Positions 60,666 to 64,000 of a stretch of DNA of 64,000 nucleotides are shown here, one piece after another; position 1 is the first letter of the stretch; every line of letters begins with the position of its first letter. The stretch is from assembly GCF_003390335.1 (NCBI RefSeq), contig NZ_QUOU01000001.1:4154001-4218000 (forward strand), read 5' to 3'. Made by a program: the position numbers and the translations under genes. Origin of the DNA: Thalassotalea euphylliae. Lineage in GTDB: Bacteria > Pseudomonadota > Gammaproteobacteria > Enterobacterales > Alteromonadaceae. Below the pieces are notes generated by a model that searched no databases, was not told where the DNA came from, and worked only from the letters and a program-made list of their open reading frames with translations.

Positions 60666-63227
60666 CTAAGCGGTTAATAATGCTGTTGTTTGCTCACCCG
60701 GCATAGGTTTGGCAAAATAGTACCCTTGGCCGAATAGGCAACCCATTCGCGCGAGAATATCCGCCTCTTCCTGACATTCAATGCCTTCACTGACCGTTGC
60801 TAATTGCAGGTTGGCCGCCAAATCGATAATCGTTTTAATAATGGCTCGATTGTTCGGTTTTAAATGTGCGTCAGTAATAAATGAACGGTCGATTTTCACC
60901 ACATCTAACGGGAAGCGATGCATATAACTCAAACTTGAATAGCCAGTACCAAAGTCATCCAGTAATAGCTTAATACCCAATTGCTTTAACGCTTCCATGT
61001 TCGCTAGCACGACTTCATTTTCTTCCAATAGCACGCGCTCAGTTAACTCAATACGCAAGTGTGCTGGCTCTAAGCCCGCACTGGCCAGAATGTGTTGAAT
61101 TTCAGCGGGGAGCGTTGGATTGTAAAAGTGATTACCAAACAAATTACAACTCACGTATTGCTGATTACAAATACCTTGTGTTTGCCATTGCTTTAGCTGG
61201 TCACAAGCTTTGCGAATAATTTGTAAGTCAATATCAACCACTAAGCCAGTTTCTTCAGCGACAGGTATAAATTTATTTGGCATCACCATGCCACGCTTTC
61301 CACTTTGCCAGCGAGCAAGTGCTTCAAAGCCAATAATTTCGCTGGAATCTAGCTGGTATATAGGCTGAAAATATGGCGTAAACTCGTCTAGTTCAATCGC
61401 TTGGCGAATATCCGCTTCAAGTGAGAGTTCTTCTTGGATTTTCTGGTGCATACTGGCGTCGAATTCTTCAAATCGACCTTTGCCACTATCCTTGGCGTGG
61501 TACATAGCCGTATCGGCATCACGCAACATCGTTTCCGCGGAATCGTAACGGACATCACTGAACAAAATGCCAATACTGGTGCCGATAAAGACTGGCTGGT
61601 TGTCTAAATCAAAAGGTTGCGCCAAAGTGCAGGTAATGCGCTGCGCAATTTCATAAACTTCGTTTTTACTGTCGATATCTTCAATTAACACAACAAATTC
61701 ATCGCCACCTAAGCGAGCGACCGTATCGTTGGCGCGAATAATACTTCTGAGCTCTTTGGCAACAATTTTGAGCAGTAAATCCCCTGCGTGATGGCCTAGG
61801 CTATCGTTCACCATTTTAAAGCGATCGAGATCGAGAAACAGTACGGCAAATTCCATCTCTGGCCGGCGTTTCATATTGTTGATGGCGTGATCAAGCAAAT
61901 CTAAAAACACGACGCGATTTGGCAAGCCCGTTAGCACATCATGTGACGCATTGTGCTTGAGCATCTGCTCGACTTGTTTGCGTTGGCGAATTTCTTCTTC
62001 CAACGCTTCGGTGCGCATTTTAACCTGTTTTTCCAGCAACTCATGGGTGCGTCGCTCGTAATCTAGTGTTTCACGCCGCCTAATGGCCATGCTCACATGG
62101 TGTGAAACAAAGTTCAGTAGCTCAGCATCTTGCTGATTAAAAGTAATGTGGCGTTGATAACTTTGTAAAACTAATACGCCAATCACTTCATCGTCTGCAA
62201 TTAGGGGTACGCCAAGCCAAGAGTTAGTTTCTTTTTGCGGCTTTTTCGTTTCACCTTGGCGATACAACTCGTACATTTCGTCATAAGTCAGCAAGCAGGT
62301 TTGCTTGCGCCTGATCACTAAGGCAGTGTAGAGGTCGGAAGATTTTTGTGGCAAAAAGTCACTGGCGGTATTGCGTGAGTTTTGATCTAAGTAGTAGACA
62401 AAGTCTATGGTATCACTTTCTTTGTCATACTTAGCGATAAAGAAGTTCTCAGCGTTGATCAATTGGCCAATAATATTGTGCACTTGGCCATAAAAATCAC
62501 TTATTTCAAGACCGACTTTATTCGTTAATTCGGAAATGCGATAAAGCGATTCTTGTAACAGTTCAGCTTTTTCCCGTTCGCGAATTTGTTCCATCAACTC
62601 ACGAGTTCGCGATGACACCGCCTTTTGCAGCTGTTCGTGATCTTGTAAACGGATAAGGGTTGAGACAACGTGTTGGGCAGTGTAGGTCAATAGTGCCTTG
62701 TCTTCTTCGCTGTAGCGAGTATCTTCGTTATAGCTTTGGATCACCATAACACCGATAACAAAGCCATCTTGCATAAGTGGCACACCAAGCCAGTCCATCC
62801 CCGCGGTGCCGATATTGTTAAGCACCCCGTCCGCGATCATGTTTTCTATCATGTTAGGCGTCGCCAGCAACGCCTCTTTGGTCGCGATAACATGACTCGT
62901 CAAAGAGCCCCTGAAGCTATCAAATGGAATTTGCCCTTTCGGCACATCGTCAGCCTCGTCAACATGATAAACAAATTCTAACGTTGACAGTGTTTGGTCA
63001 TACATGACGATATAAAAGTTCTCTGCCGTCATGATGGCTTTGATGACTTGATGAACTTGCCCGTAGAACGTGGACAGCTCTTTACACTCTTGTGACAGTT
63101 GGTTTAACTTAAAAAGCGCGGTGTGGCGCTGTTGTAGGTTCTGATACGCGACTCTGTATAGCTCCAGCTCATTTGTCTGGTTTAATTCATCGCTATTGGG
63201 CAACTTTTCACCTGATGAATTTGTCAT
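60666..63227 (-). CDS. GAF-GAF-GGDEF-EAL cyclic-di-GMP signalling protein
   Basis: The 853-residue cytosolic protein has two GAF sensor domains of related sequence (about 45-185 and 240-385; both contain FYGQVH and an LGVPL motif), a linker helix, a GGDEF domain with intact ARLGGDEF and an I-site RAND five residues before it, and an EAL domain with GFEALARWQ and LLDDFGTGYSSL. Both cyclase and phosphodiesterase could be active. The ATG at 63227 is preferred over an upstream TTG. No membrane segment is seen. Confidence 0.93.
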   Translation of the reverse strand: MTNSSGEKLPNSDELNQTNELELYRVAYQNLQQRHTALFKLNQLSQECKELSTFYGQVHQVIKAIMTAENFYIVMYDQTLSTLEFVYHVDEADDVPKGQIPFDSFRGSLTSHVIATKEALLATPNMIENMIADGVLNNIGTAGMDWLGVPLMQDGFVIGVMVIQSYNEDTRYSEEDKALLTYTAQHVVSTLIRLQDHEQLQKAVSSRTRELMEQIREREKAELLQESLYRISELTNKVGLEISDFYGQVHNIIGQLINAENFFIAKYDKESDTIDFVYYLDQNSRNTASDFLPQKSSDLYTALVIRRKQTCLLTYDEMYELYRQGETKKPQKETNSWLGVPLIADDEVIGVLVLQSYQRHITFNQQDAELLNFVSHHVSMAIRRRETLDYERRTHELLEKQVKMRTEALEEEIRQRKQVEQMLKHNASHDVLTGLPNRVVFLDLLDHAINNMKRRPEMEFAVLFLDLDRFKMVNDSLGHHAGDLLLKIVAKELRSIIRANDTVARLGGDEFVVLIEDIDSKNEVYEIAQRITCTLAQPFDLDNQPVFIGTSIGILFSDVRYDSAETMLRDADTAMYHAKDSGKGRFEEFDASMHQKIQEELSLEADIRQAIELDEFTPYFQPIYQLDSSEIIGFEALARWQSGKRGMVMPNKFIPVAEETGLVVDIDLQIIRKACDQLKQWQTQGICNQQYVSCNLFGNHFYNPTLPAEIQHILASAGLEPAHLRIELTERVLLEENEVVLANMEALKQLGIKLLLDDFGTGYSSLSYMHRFPLDVVKIDRSFITDAHLKPNNRAIIKTIIDLAANLQLATVSEGIECQEEADILARMGCLFGQGYYFAKPMPGEQTTALLTA

Positions 63228-63291
63228 GACGCGATACCTACTACCTTTACTAAAACTCAATTGCAAAACACGATGACGAAAGAAATTCCTG

Positions 63292-63591
63292 TTACTTGCT
63301 TTCTTTCTTCAATGCTTCCGCGGCTTGCTCTAATTGATCTTTATTACCACAAATCGCCGCTTGCTTGTCGTCTCGGTAATAACGGATTTGAACGCAGTCT
63401 TGTTCATAGCGTCGCTCAAGCTCAGTGCGCAGTATAGGTCGATCTTTCGCTTGTGTAATTTGACGTTGTAATACTTGGCACTGCTGCACTTGCTCAGCGG
63501 CTAACGTAACATCCTCGCAAGCATTTTCATTAGCAGCACAGCCTAACAACAAAATACTGGCTGATGCCAAAAGTAATAAATTTCTCGTCAT
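63292..63591 (-). CDS. Small putative lipoprotein
   Basis: The 99-residue protein has a type II signal peptide with the lipobox LLLGC (Cys18), so the mature form is probably a lipoprotein. The rest is helical and rich in Gln/Glu/Arg with three further cysteines (ENACED, VQQCQV, EQDCVQ) and one near the end (AICGNK). No family recognised. It lies 65 bp before the GGDEF/EAL gene on the same strand. Confidence 0.72.
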   Translation of the reverse strand: MTRNLLLLASASILLLGCAANENACEDVTLAAEQVQQCQVLQRQITQAKDRPILRTELERRYEQDCVQIRYYRDDKQAAICGNKDQLEQAAEALKKESK

Positions 63592-63669
63592 TTGATGTAG
63601 TTATCCCAGATAGAAGTGTTTTTATTATAACCAGCCATCAATTAGATGTCATACCACAAAATAAAAAGC

Positions 63670-63683
63670 TGACCATATAGTCA
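63670..63683. promoter_or_regulatory. Palindromic operator-like site upstream of the 2OG oxygenase
   Basis: TGACCATATAGTCA is a perfect TGAC/GTCA inverted repeat with a 6-base centre. The core GACCATATAGTC matches GACCGTATAGTC at 49543-49554 in 11 of 12 positions. It is 61 bp before the oxygenase ATG and also within reach of the divergent lipoprotein gene. Confidence 0.65.
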
Positions 63684-63743
63684 AGTAATGATATAATTAT
63701 TATCAACTATATTTATCACATAATGCCTTAGCAGGAGAAAGCG

Positions 63744-64000
63744 ATGCAAGTACAAGTTGTGGACTATCAATCACCTGATGCACCTGAACAATTCGTTAAA
63801 AGTTTACGAGAAACTGGATTCGGTGTACTGGTTAATCACCCAATTAAACAAGAGGTTGTTGAGTCTATTTACAATAACTGGTACGAGTTTTTTACCAGCG
63901 ATGAAAAAGACGATTTCGCATACGATCCAAAAACTCAAGACGGTTACTTTGCGCCAGAAATTTCTGAGATCGCAAAAGGACACACGAAAAAAGACATTAA
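63744..64000 (+). CDS. 2-oxoglutarate/Fe(II)-dependent oxygenase (5' part)
   Basis: The first 85 residues of a gene that runs off the window are visible. They match the N-terminal domain of isopenicillin-N-synthase-type dioxygenases: a strand VQVVDYQS, a helix ending RETGFGVLVNHPI, and YNNWYEFFTSDEKDDFAYDPKTQDGYF. An AGGAG ribosome site sits 6-7 bp before the ATG. The Fe-binding HxD...H residues lie outside the window, so the substrate class is unknown. Confidence 0.85.
   Translation, partial: MQVQVVDYQSPDAPEQFVKSLRETGFGVLVNHPIKQEVVESIYNNWYEFFTSDEKDDFAYDPKTQDGYFAPEISEIAKGHTKKDI

Noticed and set aside
1..64000. tRNA, rRNA or CRISPR arrays
   Set aside because: I looked for tRNA-like cloverleaf ends and regularly spaced repeats and found none convincing.

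Overview
The window looks like chromosome of a marine gammaproteobacterium of the Alteromonadales, most likely Colwelliaceae (Thalassotalea/Colwellia type). This is an inference. It rests on the conserved order rapA-rluA-djlA-lptD-surA-pdxA-rsmA-apaG-apaH-folA (split here by a chemoreceptor and rraA), the rplU/rpmA-ispB divergence, abundant TonB/RND genes and AT-leaning codon use.

Region 1 (1 to about 13,945) is an accessory, AT-richer block. It starts inside an IS3-family element that has split an IS256-family element. Next comes a tight gal operon on the minus strand (galT-galK-galE-galM, start/stop codons overlapping), whose last gene galM is cut by the IS256 end. A divergent LacI/GalR-type regulator with two GTAAACGTTT operators follows, then an octaheme c-type cytochrome with a TPR tail and a short thiolase-like protein. 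A second IS256 (8343-10882), again split by the same IS3 element, closes the 8 kb segment. Beyond it lie a gene truncated by the IS, a small relative of that gene, and an intact PIN-PhoH ATPase gene. The block abuts a resident phoH gene cut just after its Walker A motif, which places the island edge near 13,944.

Region 2 (15.3-33.3 kb) is core genome: RapA and RluA, a DUF3530 exported protein, DjlA, the MurNAc recycling pair MurU/AmgK, the LPS assembly protein LptD, SurA, PdxA, RsmA, ApaG, ApaH, a chemoreceptor, RraA and dihydrofolate reductase.

Region 3 (33.6-42.2 kb) holds the ribosome-linked genes obgE, rpmA and rplU, then ispB. It also holds a PAS/sigma-54 activator placed directly before a CcoG-type ferredoxin gene that has a textbook -24/-12 promoter and two palindromic upstream sites, followed by a thioredoxin-like protein and a di-haem cytochrome c peroxidase. 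A 280-bp structured element with 18-bp terminal inverted repeats lies between obgE and rpmA.

Region 4 (42.8-64 kb) holds a TonB receptor, an RND efflux pair behind a palindromic operator-like site, erpA, a ClC channel, hemJ, pyrB, hemL, two orphan AT-rich genes, a long hairpin repeat, PBP1b, a CNNM/CBS protein, a GAF-GAF-GGDEF-EAL protein, a small lipoprotein and the start of a 2-oxoglutarate/Fe(II) oxygenase. The promoter region of that last gene carries nearly the same palindrome as the RND operon. I saw no tRNA, rRNA or CRISPR array.
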